36,000 bases of DNA from Prorocentrum cordatum (taxonomy: Eukaryota; Sar; Dinophyceae; Prorocentrales; Prorocentraceae): contig CAUYUJ010001336.1 in NCBI GenBank assembly GCA_963575745.1, positions 1,112,676 through 1,148,675 on the forward strand, given 5' to 3'. Position 1 is the stretch's first letter; each line of letters opens with the position of its first letter. Under the pieces are notes generated by a model that searched no databases, was not told the DNA's origin, and saw nothing but the letters and a program-made list of their open reading frames with translations. Below, one piece after another: positions 19,743 through 28,734 of the stretch. The translations under genes and the position numbers were made by a program.

Positions 19743-20870
19743 TCAGCCCTCCACGAATCGAAGCGGGGCCCGAACTTGATGCTGATGTTGACCGTCTCTG
19801 GGTCGCCCTGCGAGGGGCGCAGCTGGTCCTTCGCCAAGGTTTTGGTGCCGGTCGTCACCTTCTCCACCGTCGGGGCCAGGTCGACCCGGTCCGTGAAGTT
19901 CACCGCCTGCGCGATCCTCGCAGGCATTACCATGGCCAGCATGGTGGCTCCAAACAACCGCCTCAACAGCGCCGACGGACCTCGAGCAGCAGGTCGCGCT
20001 CGACGGTTCATCGGCGGGGGGCGAGGCCCCGCGCCGTGCGACGCTGATCCTCTCGCCGCCGACCGACCCCGAACGAGTGGCACCTCGTCGCGCGCGCGCG
20101 CCGCGTTCTTCAGCGCCGGCATCGCCATCTGCTCCGGGTCGCCGTCCGTCGGCACCTCGTGGTCCCGAACGCAGTCCACTAGCTCCTGTTCCTGATCCCG
20201 ATCGGCGGCAGCACCCGCGCGCGCCTCCTCGCCGAATCGCTCGACGCCGCCGAAGTTGGAGCCCTGGGCGCAGCGCTGCCAGATCCATCGGCCGCCCGAT
20301 GGAAGCGGCGGGGCCCCGACGCTCACGCGCGCCTCGCCTTCCCCCGGGGCGGGCCCCCCTCCTCGCCTTTGCGCCCGCCTCCGCCAGCCGGCCGATCAGC
20401 TCCTTGATGCTCAGACGCAGGGCCCGCGAGATCTCCGGCGCCTCCGCCGCCCCCCCCCAGCGCGTCTCTGGGGGCCCGCAGTAGCTGGTAGCGGTCGCGC
20501 AGCAGCGGCCGACTCTCCGAATCTGGCGCCGGGGTCGGCCTCGCCCTAGGGGGCTCGGACTCCCAGCGGGGCCTCGCGGCGGTGTTCCTCGGAGGGCCCA
20601 GCGGCTCGAACAGCTCCTCGTTCGGTGGGCCCCCGACCCAGCGCAGCTTCTCAACGACGCCCCCCGCGCCGGCGCAGAACGTCTCGCGGGCCTTCGCCAG
20701 CTTGCCCTCGCGGTCCGAAGGTTTCAGCGCCAGGGCGTCGTCGTCCTGGCGCTCCCACACTTGCTGGTGTGAGACGTCAATCTATCTGGTCGGGCATGTC
20801 CCAATCGCCGTCTTGCCCCTCGGGCGCGGCCTCCTCCTCCGCTCGTCGGTCAGCCTCGCGCGCAGCGAGC
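19743..20870 (-). pseudogene. Copia polyprotein linker, frameshifted
   Basis: Three overlapping minus-strand frames cover this stretch, with charged, Ala/Arg-rich translations and segments such as KELIGRLAEAGAKARR and NISIKFGPRFDSWRAECEAAA. No catalytic motif was recognised. Its position between protease and the methyltransferase-like domain, and the frame changes, suggest a decayed part of the polyprotein with little conserved structure. Confidence 0.5.
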
Positions 20871-20929
20871 TCCTAGCGCGCTGTCGCCGGCGCCTCCATG
20901 ACCTTCGACCGCGCCCTGATCGCCGCGTC

Positions 20930-21410
20930 AGCCGCGGTCAACGAGCGCCCCGCCGGGGCACCCAGCCGTCTCGCGGGGAGACCGGCATCGCGCAGTGGCC
21001 GCCGTCCGTCTGGTCCAAGCGCTTGGGCGTGATCCCCAGCTTGTCCGACTTGAACGTGTCCCCCGCGAGACTGATATCCGCGCCCATGCCCCTGAGCGCG
21101 TCCTCGCCTATCAATAGCTGCAGCGCCGAGTCCTTGATGACGGAGAACGTCGGGTAGGCGTCCGCGTCGAATGCCGTCGCCCGCGCCATCTGGCGCTCCC
21201 GGGGCGCCTGCGCCCAGCTGGTCCCAAATCTGAAAACGGCGAGCAGGGGCTCCTTCTTGATGTACTTGTCGATTTCCAGCTCCTTGCTTGCACTGGCTCT
21301 CGATCCTGGCGGCGTAGGCGCCGCCCGAGACCGCGCGGTTGCAGGCGGGGCCCAGCGCGCCGTCGTTGCCCTGTCCGCCGATCGAGACAGAAGACAGGAG
21401 GACCTCGTGA
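20930..21410 (-). pseudogene. Copia aspartic protease, active site lost
   Basis: The minus strand gives EVLLSSVSIGG, then GALGPACNRAVSGG (about 21358-21320) in one frame and, after a shift near 21280, ELEIDKYIKKEPLLAVFRFG, FSVIKDSALQLLIGEDALRGMGADI and DTFKSDKLGI in another. This is the layout of a Copia retropepsin that would process the polyprotein: an active-site loop, flap region and hydrophobic C-terminal strand. The expected Asp-Thr/Ser-Ala/Gly triplet reads Gly-Pro-Ala, so the catalytic Asp is missing. It follows the gag zinc-knuckle region directly. Confidence 0.75.
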
Positions 21411-21419
21411 ACCGCTGGC

Positions 21420-22975
21420 TCGCCACTGTGCGACGCGTCCAGCGTCTCCACTGGAGCTCCCGCGTCGTCCGTCGCCTCCAGATTCATGGCCATCAGCGCC
21501 TCGCACACCTCAGGGGCGCTCCCCTCCGGCACCTCGTGGCCCTCTTTCGTGTCCTGGAGGTCGACCACCAGCGCTCGCTGCTGTTGTTTCTTCTTCGCCT
21601 GCTCCGCCTTCCACTCCTTCGGCTTCGGGCAGCAGGAGTAGCCGGCCCAGTGACCAGTCTGGCCGCGGGCGCGGCAATATGTTGTCTTCCTATCTGGTTG
21701 TTTGCCAATTCCGGAGCTGCTCATGAACTTCTTGCCACTGTTGGATCTCGAACTCCAGCCCTTGCCGCCGCCCTTGCCGAACCCGCGGTCTTTCCGGAGC
21801 TGGTTCACAAGCTTCCTACTCTCACGCGCTGCGGTGAGGCCCTCCATCATCGACTCTGCGCCGCTCTCCAGGTTCCCGAGCTCCTGCGCCAGCTCGGGGT
21901 CGTGCTCGGCCTCCTCGAGCACCGTCGAGAGCGCCTCCAGCTCCGCGGCGAGGATGCCCTCCGTCCTGGTCCTGCTCCGTGGTCAGGGCCTCCTCCGTCG
22001 TCTCGTCGTCCACGTCGCCGTCGAATCTGCCGAGTTCCGCGTTCAGCGCCTCGAGCTCGCCCTAACCGAGCTGGCTAGTCCCGTGCCACGCTGGCCTCCT
22101 TAAACTTACGAGTCGCCTTCCTCTTGAGCAGCTGCGTGCTGGGCCTGTTGAAGGTGATGGCCTTTCGTCGCTCGAGCGGGTTGTGGTGCAGCTCGGTCGT
22201 GTGCTGATTGGGCAAGACCCTCAGCATGGCTTGCGCCACCACCCGAATCTCCATGCTGCCGCCGGTCGAAATCATCAGCATGCTCTTCTGGGCGTCGCTC
22301 AAGCACGTCTTCTCGATCAGCCACCAGCCTGCCGTCCGAGCCGGCAGCGCCACGTCCTCCTCGTCCAACTGGCTTCGAGCCTCGCCGAACCTGATCCTCC
22401 ACGAGTTCAAATCCTCGCCGGCACGTCGATGCATCTGCTTAGAAAGATAAGTCATCACCTGGCCGCGACGCGTAGGCTCGTCAACGCCCGTCGTCGCGAG
22501 CAACTCCATCAGCCTGTTGATGCCCGCCACGGGGTCTGGGTCCTCCCAATTTTCGCGCTCCTCACCCTGCTCGTTTCAGTCGGCATCCGCGTCGCCCTCG
22601 TGCTGCTCGGCGTCTGGCGCCCACGTCCAGGGCTTCGATCGGGATGGATTTCGCCAGCGTCTTCGCCGGCCCCGTCAGGTATCGCACCATACTGGCCGAC
22701 CACGACCAGCTCACATCCAAGTTGGCGCCCTGAATCCACAAGACCACATCCTTCTTTAAACGCCAGCGCCTTCCAGCAGAGCCGTCCCAAGATGGGATGC
22801 GCCGCCGTCCACGAAGTGACCGATGAGCGACGCCACCAATCGCCTCGAGCACTTGCGCCGCCACAGCCGTCGCGTCGAGGGAGCGCCCCTGGGCTGAGCG
22901 TTCCTCCGCCCATCGCCGGCGGTCTCCCCTGCGTCGGTGTCGCACGGCCATGCTCCATCGCGCCCACGTCGTAGT
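21420..22975 (-). pseudogene. Copia gag with degenerate zinc knuckle
   Basis: The capsid-like core starts near 22950 on the minus strand: IPSWDGSAGRRWRLKKDVV, LWIQGANLDVSW and SMVRYLTGPAKTL in one frame. The frame from 22530 continues with MAGINRLMELLATTGVDEPT, MHRRAGEDLNSWRIRFGEA and ISTGGSMEIRVVAQAML. A third frame (from 21922) has a basic Gly/Lys/Ser-rich region and YCRARGQTGHWAGYSCCP (about 21680-21625), which matches a CCHC knuckle except that the second Cys is Arg and the last Cys is shifted by one. Gag would package the element RNA. At least two frameshifts separate these parts. The order and the downstream protease support the call. Confidence 0.75.
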
Positions 22976-23083
22976 AGTCCGTGATCACGTCCTGGCTGTT
23001 GCCGATGTCCAGCCCGTGCCTGAACCCAACACCTCGCAGATCTTCTCGCCGTCGGGCGACATGTTGCGCCCGCGCGGCGGCGG

Positions 23084-23095
23084 GCTCCGCTACCA
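23084..23095 (-). other. Primer-binding site of the Copia-like element
   Basis: On the minus strand TGGTAGCGGAGC starts one base after the 5' LTR end (GGTTCTACA). Eukaryotic initiator tRNA-Met 3' ends are complementary to TGGTAGCAGAGG in animals, which differs at two positions. Position and sequence together fix the inner LTR edge at 23097. Confidence 0.75.
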
Positions 23096-23096
23096 C

Positions 23097-23319
23097 TGTA
23101 GAACCGGGTAGCCTCCAGCGGCGGAGCCCGGCAGGGCTCGAGTTACGCCCCCTTTTCAACACCCGTCCAACAACCGGAAACCAATTGTCTCAAGGCGGCT
23201 TGGTCCAAGCCGGCAGCATCATGCGAGAGAGAGAGAGAGATGGAGAGCACAGGGCGAAAAAAAATGATAAGATAAACGAGCAGGGGGCAAATCTGGGCTA
23301 TGACGCATGTTTTTAGACA
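23097..23319 (-). repeat. 5' LTR (223 bp)
   Basis: On the plus strand it runs from TGTAGAACCGGG to TTTTTAGACA, so it has TG...CA ends. It holds a (GA)n run (about 23225-23240) and an A-rich stretch. It shares an ordered set of blocks with 4033-4191. The longer central part, absent from the other LTR, shows that one copy was shortened after insertion. Confidence 0.8.
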
Positions 23320-24154
23320 TCGTGTCGAAATGGACGTTGACTTCTAACGCCGCGGAGACCCTTCAAATTTGAGCGATCTCCGCTATCCGACAGCGAAGAT
23401 CTTTCGAGGTCAGCCGTGTTCAAGCAGCCGGTGGTCTGCAACCAAGAGCGCCCGCGCAGGCATCCCCGCCGTGTCGTCGTGGAGCGAACCTGCCGTAATT
23501 ACCCCTTCTTCCCAGGCGGCGGGCTGGGACAAGCTCGCTCGGGGGCGGACTCGCCACGGTTTGAACGCTGATGAAAGGGGTGAGCGCGATCGCTCCAGGA
23601 CTCTGGCCTGCGTGGAGGGGCGGCGCTCTTGATCGACCCTGTGATGGTCGCAGTGGTGCTCGCGGGGGAGGATCGAGGTGATGGGGGTCGGCGGCGACCA
23701 GGGGGAAGTGAAAAGGGGCGGGCCATCTCAGGAGGCTCGGAAGTCCCCAGGCCTTCTGAGAAATGTTCTAAGCCTTCCCCGAAGACGCAGCATACCTCTC
23801 AGAAGGCCGGAGGGCTTCTGAGAAGCGCCGCCGACTTCTGAGAGGGCCTTCCCCTTCTCACTTCCCCCCCTTGGGCGCGCCGCCGAATAGCCGTCAAAAC
23901 CGGTCCCCCGACCCCTCCCAAAGTCCATCCGACGCGGTCTCTCTCCCTGGATCGAGGTCCGGGGCCCGGGAGCCCGAAAACGGCACCCGGCGGCCGAAAA
24001 CGATGAAACACCGCCTCGAAGCTCGAACCTCGAACCTCGAAGCTCGCACTTCTGCCCCTCGCTCGCCGCTGAGGAAGGGGGAGACTGGAAGAATTGCAGT
24101 CGCATGCTGCCCCCAGTCTTGAGCAGGGACCGACCGTCCCGGCATTCCGGCATT
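23320..24154. other. Non-coding flank with a GAGAAG-rich repeat
   Basis: No gene is supported. At 23720-23870 a segment with GGGCCATCT, TTCTGAGAA, TCTCAGAAGGCCGG and CTTCTGAGAAGC resembles 3720-3880 beyond the other end of the LTR element, in the same orientation. The remainder is GC-rich with short overlapping frames. Confidence 0.5.
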
Positions 24155-24330
24155 CCTATGGGCCTACCACGACATGTTCTTAGAACCCGGAGATGTTCGA
24201 ATAACAAAACGATGTTCTTGGAACACACAACCGAAGTGTTAAAACAAAACAGCCCCAGCCAGAGATGTTCTAATAACATTTCGTGCAGACCACAAAAGGT
24301 CCTTAGGACATTCTTTGGTAGGCCTATAGG
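24155..24330. mobile_element. 176-bp inverted-repeat element
   Basis: The left end CCTATGGGCCTACCACGACA and the reverse complement of the right end CCTATAGGCCTACCAAAGAA match closely, and similarity continues into ATGTTCTTAGA versus TGTCCTAAGGA. The interior is AT-richer than its surroundings and contains AGATGTTC(G/T)AATAAC twice. It is probably a MITE or fold-back. No direct target duplication was found, so insertion is not proven. Confidence 0.65.
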
Positions 24331-24473
24331 CAAGCTGGGACGCTTCGCTACTGCTTGACATTCAGCTCCCTCGGCCAGTCGCGAGTCACTCTGGATGGGG
24401 AGGGTGAGGGGCGCAGTCACGGGGCGGGAGCGGGCTGGACGGGGAAGATAACGGGCGAACGCTACCGTTGAGG

Positions 24474-24527
24474 CGACGACGACGACGACGGCGGCGGCGG
24501 CGACGGCGACGGCGACTGCGACGGCGA

Positions 24528-24564
<37 letters not shown>

Positions 24565-24585
24565 AAAGACGACGGAGACGACGAG
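24474..24585. repeat. (GAC/GGC/GAG)n trinucleotide tract
   Basis: A compound microsatellite shifts from GAC to GGC to GAC to GAGGAC units. The Arg- and Val-rich reverse frames across it are translation artefacts. Confidence 0.95.
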
Positions 24586-25439
24586 CAATGCTCGCGTCGC
24601 GCTCTTTTCTTTGACCCCTATCTGTCTGTTCTTGTCTTGAAAATCTCATGGGAGAAACAAGATCCATCCAAAGCCACCCGGGCCCTGTAGCCCCGTTCTG
24701 GGCCCAGGTCTTGGCGGATATCGGCCCCAGGCCAGGGAGCCGCATCGAGTAAAATGCAATCCCAAAGTGGGTGGTGGAGGCTCTCCCTCTCCTCAGATTC
24801 GCCGACTGCACGGCAGATATATAGATCTGCTCACAGACTCGAAAAAAGAAGCACGCAGCGGTCAAAGCTCACCGCTCAGGCATAACGCCACAGCCCTGAC
24901 CCCGCAAGGCTTGTGCAAATTGACGAACTAGTGGGAGATTTGAGTATGTAGCCTGAGGGGCTGTGCTAAGCTTGGTGATTGAAAAGGAGAAGGAGGTGGA
25001 GGGAGGAGAGGGGAAGGATTGGTGAGAGGATGGATGGGAGTATGATGAGGAAGCGGAGGAGGAGGAGGAGGAGGAGGAATAACAAAGTATACCGCCCACT
25101 GGACCCTTGAAACGGCACGGAAGAGTGGTGTCAAACGCTATCGCAGCGCACCTAGACTGCGTCGCTCGGCTTCTGCAGCAACGCTACTTCTGTGCTACAC
25201 CTTGGGCCCAAAAGGAAGTCCACCGTCTTGGCCGCTCCGATCCCCCACCTGCCTAACTCAGAGGGCTGAAGAACCACCCTTATGAAAAGCACCCCGAGAC
25301 CCCCCTTCAATAAAAACTCGTCAGGAAGGAACTGGACAAGACATGGCTGTTCAACAACAGCCCAAGGCTGTTCGATAAACACCACTTATGCGGCTGGGAT
25401 GTGCTTTCCTCACTTGGCAACTTACGGTAGGGAACTTTT
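24586..25439. other. Non-coding DNA with a GGA-rich tract
   Basis: No gene is supported. 24975-25080 is purine-rich, ending in (GGA)n. A small perfect hairpin GGCTGTT-CAAC-AACAGCC lies near 25343-25360. Other sequence is unremarkable. Confidence 0.45.
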
Positions 25440-25660
25440 AGAAAGCGTGTCGCTACGACGGCCCGCACGATCGCATATGTCGCACCAGATCGATTGCGCA
25501 ACATAGTTTGCACCGCGCAGATTGCGCCGCTTCATTTCCCCCCACACAGATGGCATACCATAGATTGCACCGCGTACGCTGCGCGACGAAAGTTGCCCAG
25601 CATAGGTTGCACAACATGTATTTCACAACGCAGGTTGCTCCGCATATATTCTCCGTACAA
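25440..25660. repeat. Degenerate 18-20-base repeat
   Basis: Related segments follow one another, such as GATTGCGCAACATAGTTTGC, CGCAGATTGCGCC, ATAGATTGCACCGCGTACG and ATAGGTTGCACAACATG. They look like an old tandem array of a unit close to CATAGNTTGCACCGCG. AT content is higher than in the neighbouring DNA. Confidence 0.6.
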
Positions 25661-25707
25661 GAAAAATATGATCTACACTCCCCCTGGGACTCAACCGCGC
25701 CAACTTT

Positions 25708-25815
25708 CGCATTGCAATTTGCATGTGATTATATCCCATCGCCCATCCTACGAATGAGTTCGTGACGCCACCCAGGCTGGCAATGGTCCCCCCCTCATCC
25801 TTTGCAGAAAATACG
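25708..25815. repeat. Dispersed repeat, copy 1
   Basis: CGCATTGCAA-TTGC-TG-GATT, CGCCCATCCT, GGC-GGCA and CCCCCCTCAT-C-T-GCAGAAA occur in the same order and spacing as at 35226-35333. The similarity extends about 105 bases. There is no coding signal. Confidence 0.75.
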
Positions 25816-26199
25816 ATGCGCGCGCACTGTTTGTTTAAGCATGAGTTGCCAAGACCCCCTTGCAAAATACGCGTTTTCAAACACACCTTTACAGTAGCAT
25901 CGTGTATGGTTTAGCCACCGAATCGTGTCATTCTAATTGTCATTGCATGGCTGCAGTTTCGGCTCGAGGGACTGGGAGGGACGGGGGGGCCCGCCCTTTC
26001 GAGCCCGAGAGCGCCCAGCCTTTCGGGTGTGTGTGTGTGGCGCCCACGCAGTGCGGGCGATAGGGCCGCCGCTGGCCCCGGCCCTGGCGCGGCCGCGGGC
26101 GTGGGCCCGCCGCGCCTCCCCCCTTGCGCTGCGGCCGAGGGCCCTGGCGCGGAGCGGCATCACGACGCGTCCTGGGCCCGTCGGGTGGGCCCCGGCGCT

Positions 26200-28047
26200 G
26201 GCCGTGCTGGTCAGTGAGGGGGAGGCGCTCGTGCCGGGCCTCCTGGCGGAGGCGGAGGCCGGCGCGGCGACGATCTCGACAGCGAGCCGCTGTTCGAGGA
26301 GGCGGAGAGACAGGCGACGGACGAGCTGTTCAGAGGCTCCAAGGCGAGCCTCATGGCGCGTAGGCGAGATGGAACCGCGTGTACCTCCAGTCGCAGACGA
26401 AGCCGACGGGGGTGGTGCTCCTGCTGATTAGCAGGGTCGGGGGAGCCAAGAGCACGCTCTGGACGGCGGTGGATCCGACGCGGAGGGGGATCCTGGTCAA
26501 CCTGCAGGACAAGAAGTTCGCCCTCAGCAAGCCCAAGCAGGGCATCGTTTGGACGGAGCATCCTGGCTGACGGAGAAGCAACGGGATGCGGCACTCATCG
26601 CGTCGGACAGGCTGATCGCGAGGTGGGAGCTGAAGGCGGCCGAGGCACGCTCGGAGAAGGTCAAGAGCGGCGACAAGACGAAGCGGAAGGCGAGCCCCAA
26701 GACGCAGATGGCTGTCTGGATGTTCCGAGGCGTGTCGACGGTGCTCGTGGCGGGCCTGAGTTACCGCGCAGCAGGTGCCTGGGGCTCGGTGGCTTTCCTC
26801 GGCTGGCGGCTGTGGCTCTGCTTGGAGCTGGGGTCGCGGGTGAACAGCGGGAACCACGTAGCGAAGTCGGCCTTCCGGGCATTCGAGGACTTCCAATCGT
26901 TCGTGGAGCTGCTCACCGAGATGTGCGAGAACGGCGACCTGGAGAAGATCGCGTGCACCGTCGGTTGGATCGCCGTGGCGGGGTACGTGATCTGGACGTA
27001 CACGAGTGCTGGCGGTGAGGACCGAGGTGACAGCTCGGACAGTGACAGCGGCAGCGAGACGGACACGACCGCAGTGGTTGGCGGCCGAGACGTGAGCGAC
27101 AATGACGACGAGCCCGATGCCAGGACCCTCTTCTCGGAGCTCGCGAGGGGCCAGGCGAAGCTGGCGTCGTCGATGATCGACCTGAAGGACCGGATGTGCG
27201 AGGAACTGGGGAGCCGCCCTCCTCCGACACCGCCCGCCCAGCCGCCGCCGCCCACCGCGAGTGCGCGTGGAGGCAGCCCAGGGCGCCAGGCTAGCGGGGG
27301 AGGGGCATCCAGCACTGACGACATCGACGCGTTCATCAGGGAGCTCAATGAGCATGAGGCGGTGGTTGAACGGGACTCGGGCAAGGCCACGGGCGCGCAG
27401 ACCACGCCTGTCAGCAGCAGCGGCAGCAGCGGGTCGCGGCACAAGATCGGCAGCGAGCTGGACGACCCCGTGAAGGACCAGATCGTGCTGCTGAGGCCCG
27501 AGTCCGCCAACCCCAAGGATAGCCTGCTGAACGTGCTGCAGCAGTACCGCCCCGCCGTCGGTGCGCAAGTGGGCGGCGTCAAGACCCTGGTAGCGCCGAC
27601 GGTGCTGGCGAAGCTCTACCGAGGCGGGCGGACGGCCCGCGTGGAGACGCAGGAGTGGCTCCGATCCAGGGAGCTGCAGGGGGCGTCGGCGGCGAACGAG
27701 GTGAGCATGCTGGCCTCAGTGCTGGATCGCATGATGAGCTCGGGCGAGCGCGACGCCCTCATCGACAGCCAGGCGTCGGAGCTGACCTGCCTGCGGCTCT
27801 GCTTGATCTGGAGGGCCTACGAGCGGGTGCAGCGCCGCGCAGCCTGGCAGAGGCCAAAGGCGCAGAACAGCGGGAATCGGAAATCCCAGGTCGACTGGAC
27901 GCCGAGGAGTACCTGCGCCTGGAGGGGGATCGGGGCGGCGAGAACCTGAAGGCCGACGAGGAGGTGCTGGAGAAGCTCAAGCCCCGAGCCGTGTTGAACT
28001 GTCATTTGCAGAGTTCGGCGGGCGCAGGAGCTAGCGACGGCGAATAG
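26200..28047 (+). pseudogene. ORF1 (gag-like) of the DIRS-like element
   Basis: Coding sequence can be followed through four frames. About 26220-26360 reads SEPLFEEAERQATDELFRGS. 26360-26550 holds VYLQSQTKPTGVVLLLISRV and LVNLQDKKFALSKPKQG. 26550-27800, the main frame, starts GASWLTEKQRDAALIASDRL. 27800-28047 has LDAEEYLRLEGDRG and ADEEVLEKLK. In the main frame two hydrophobic stretches (residues about 57-93 and 133-152) precede an acidic Ser/Asp region, a Pro-rich linker and a helical part with LLNVLQQYRP and SVLDRMMSSGERDAL. The final part resembles from memory the ORF1 tails of other dinoflagellate retroelements. No zinc knuckle is seen. The hydrophobic stretches are unusual for gag. Function is inferred from position only. 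Confidence 0.55.
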
Positions 28048-28253
28048 GTTGCGGCCGGTGCGATCGTGGAAAACACTGGTCAGGCACGTGCTGCAAGCAT
28101 CTCTCCACGCTGCTTGGGGCGTTCGCCTCCTGCCCGGCCTTCTCTCGTGGCGGTCGGGCTGGGGCTGGTCGTGTACCTGAACTGGGTGTTCTACGGGCCT
28201 GCCTGGTCGGGGCAACCAGGCTGGGCAATTTTCGAGTCTTGGGGAGGCGCTTC
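28048..28253. other. ORF1-RT spacer upstream of the MITE
   Basis: Short spacer between the ORF1 stop and the MITE. No motif is recognised. GCTTC at 28249-28253 is the left target-site copy of the MITE. Confidence 0.5.
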
Positions 28254-28430
28254 TACAGTCAAAAAGCCTACTAAGGACGCGCGGTAAGGACGCAAGACCC
28301 TTGGAAGCCGAAGTTGGGATTTTTTGGGCGGCGGGCGACGAAAACCTCAAGGACGCAGGAGCAAGGAAGAGCAAGGACGCAAGGGTACCCTGAGCAAAGT
28401 CGCGCGTCCTCATTAGGGTTTTTGACTGTA
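28254..28430. mobile_element. 177-bp MITE with GCTTC target-site duplication
   Basis: The left end TACAGTCAAAAAGCCTACTA and the reverse complement of the right end TACAGTCAAAAACCCTAATG agree at 16 of 20 positions, and both continue into AGGACGCGCG. The arms total about 30 bp. GCTTC flanks both ends exactly (28249-28253 and 28431-28435), a 5-bp duplication. The inside has repeated AAGGACGCAAG-type units and no coding capacity. It must have been moved by a transposase encoded elsewhere. It lies between ORF1 and reverse transcriptase of the DIRS-like element, so it arrived later. Confidence 0.92.
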
Positions 28431-28734
28431 GCTTCTCCGAGGCCCCCCTGCTGCAAGAGGGCCAACCCGTGCGCCGTGGCGCAGGACGCCAGGTGACGCC
28501 ACGCCGGGGTGAAGCGGATGGGTCTTCGGGAGCGCGACCCGCCGAGGACCTTGCCGAGCCTGCCTTTCCCTTTGACTCGGCGGTGGACAAGTAAACCTCC
28601 CCTTAGTGAAAACGGCCTGGGACCGAAATCGACGGACCTGGACCCTCAAAAATGACGGCCGCGACGCCCTCTCGCGAACCGAAAACGGCCAATTCGCTGA
28701 TCGACGTGTCAGGGTAGGAGGTCTGTCCACCCCC

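Larger units (their letters stand above)
4033..23319 (-). mobile_element. Copia-like LTR retrotransposon, degenerate, interrupted
   Basis: Read on the minus strand from right to left this region gives: an LTR (23319-23097), a primer-binding site (23095-23084), gag (about 22.98-21.6 kb), protease (about 21.4-20.9 kb), a methyltransferase-like domain (about 19.5-19.1 kb), integrase (18.86-17.85 kb), reverse transcriptase (about 6.95-5.3 kb), RNase H (about 5.27-4.58 kb), a polypurine tract and a second LTR (4191-4033). Integrase before reverse transcriptase is the Copia (Pseudoviridae) order. Coding parts are broken by many frameshifts. About 10 kb of satellite DNA separates integrase from reverse transcriptase, which makes the element far longer than usual for Copia. 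The alternative is two independent fragments; related LTRs at both ends, shared strand and non-overlapping complementary content argue for one element. No clean 5-bp target duplication is seen; only TCG abuts both ends. Confidence 0.75.

Noticed and set aside
4028-23324. 5-bp target-site duplication of the Copia-like element
   Set aside because: Only TCG abuts both proposed LTR ends; the flanking pentamers do not match.
26351-27568. 405-codon reverse frame opposite ORF1
   Set aside because: Arg/Leu/Ala-rich complement of the coding strand with no domain.
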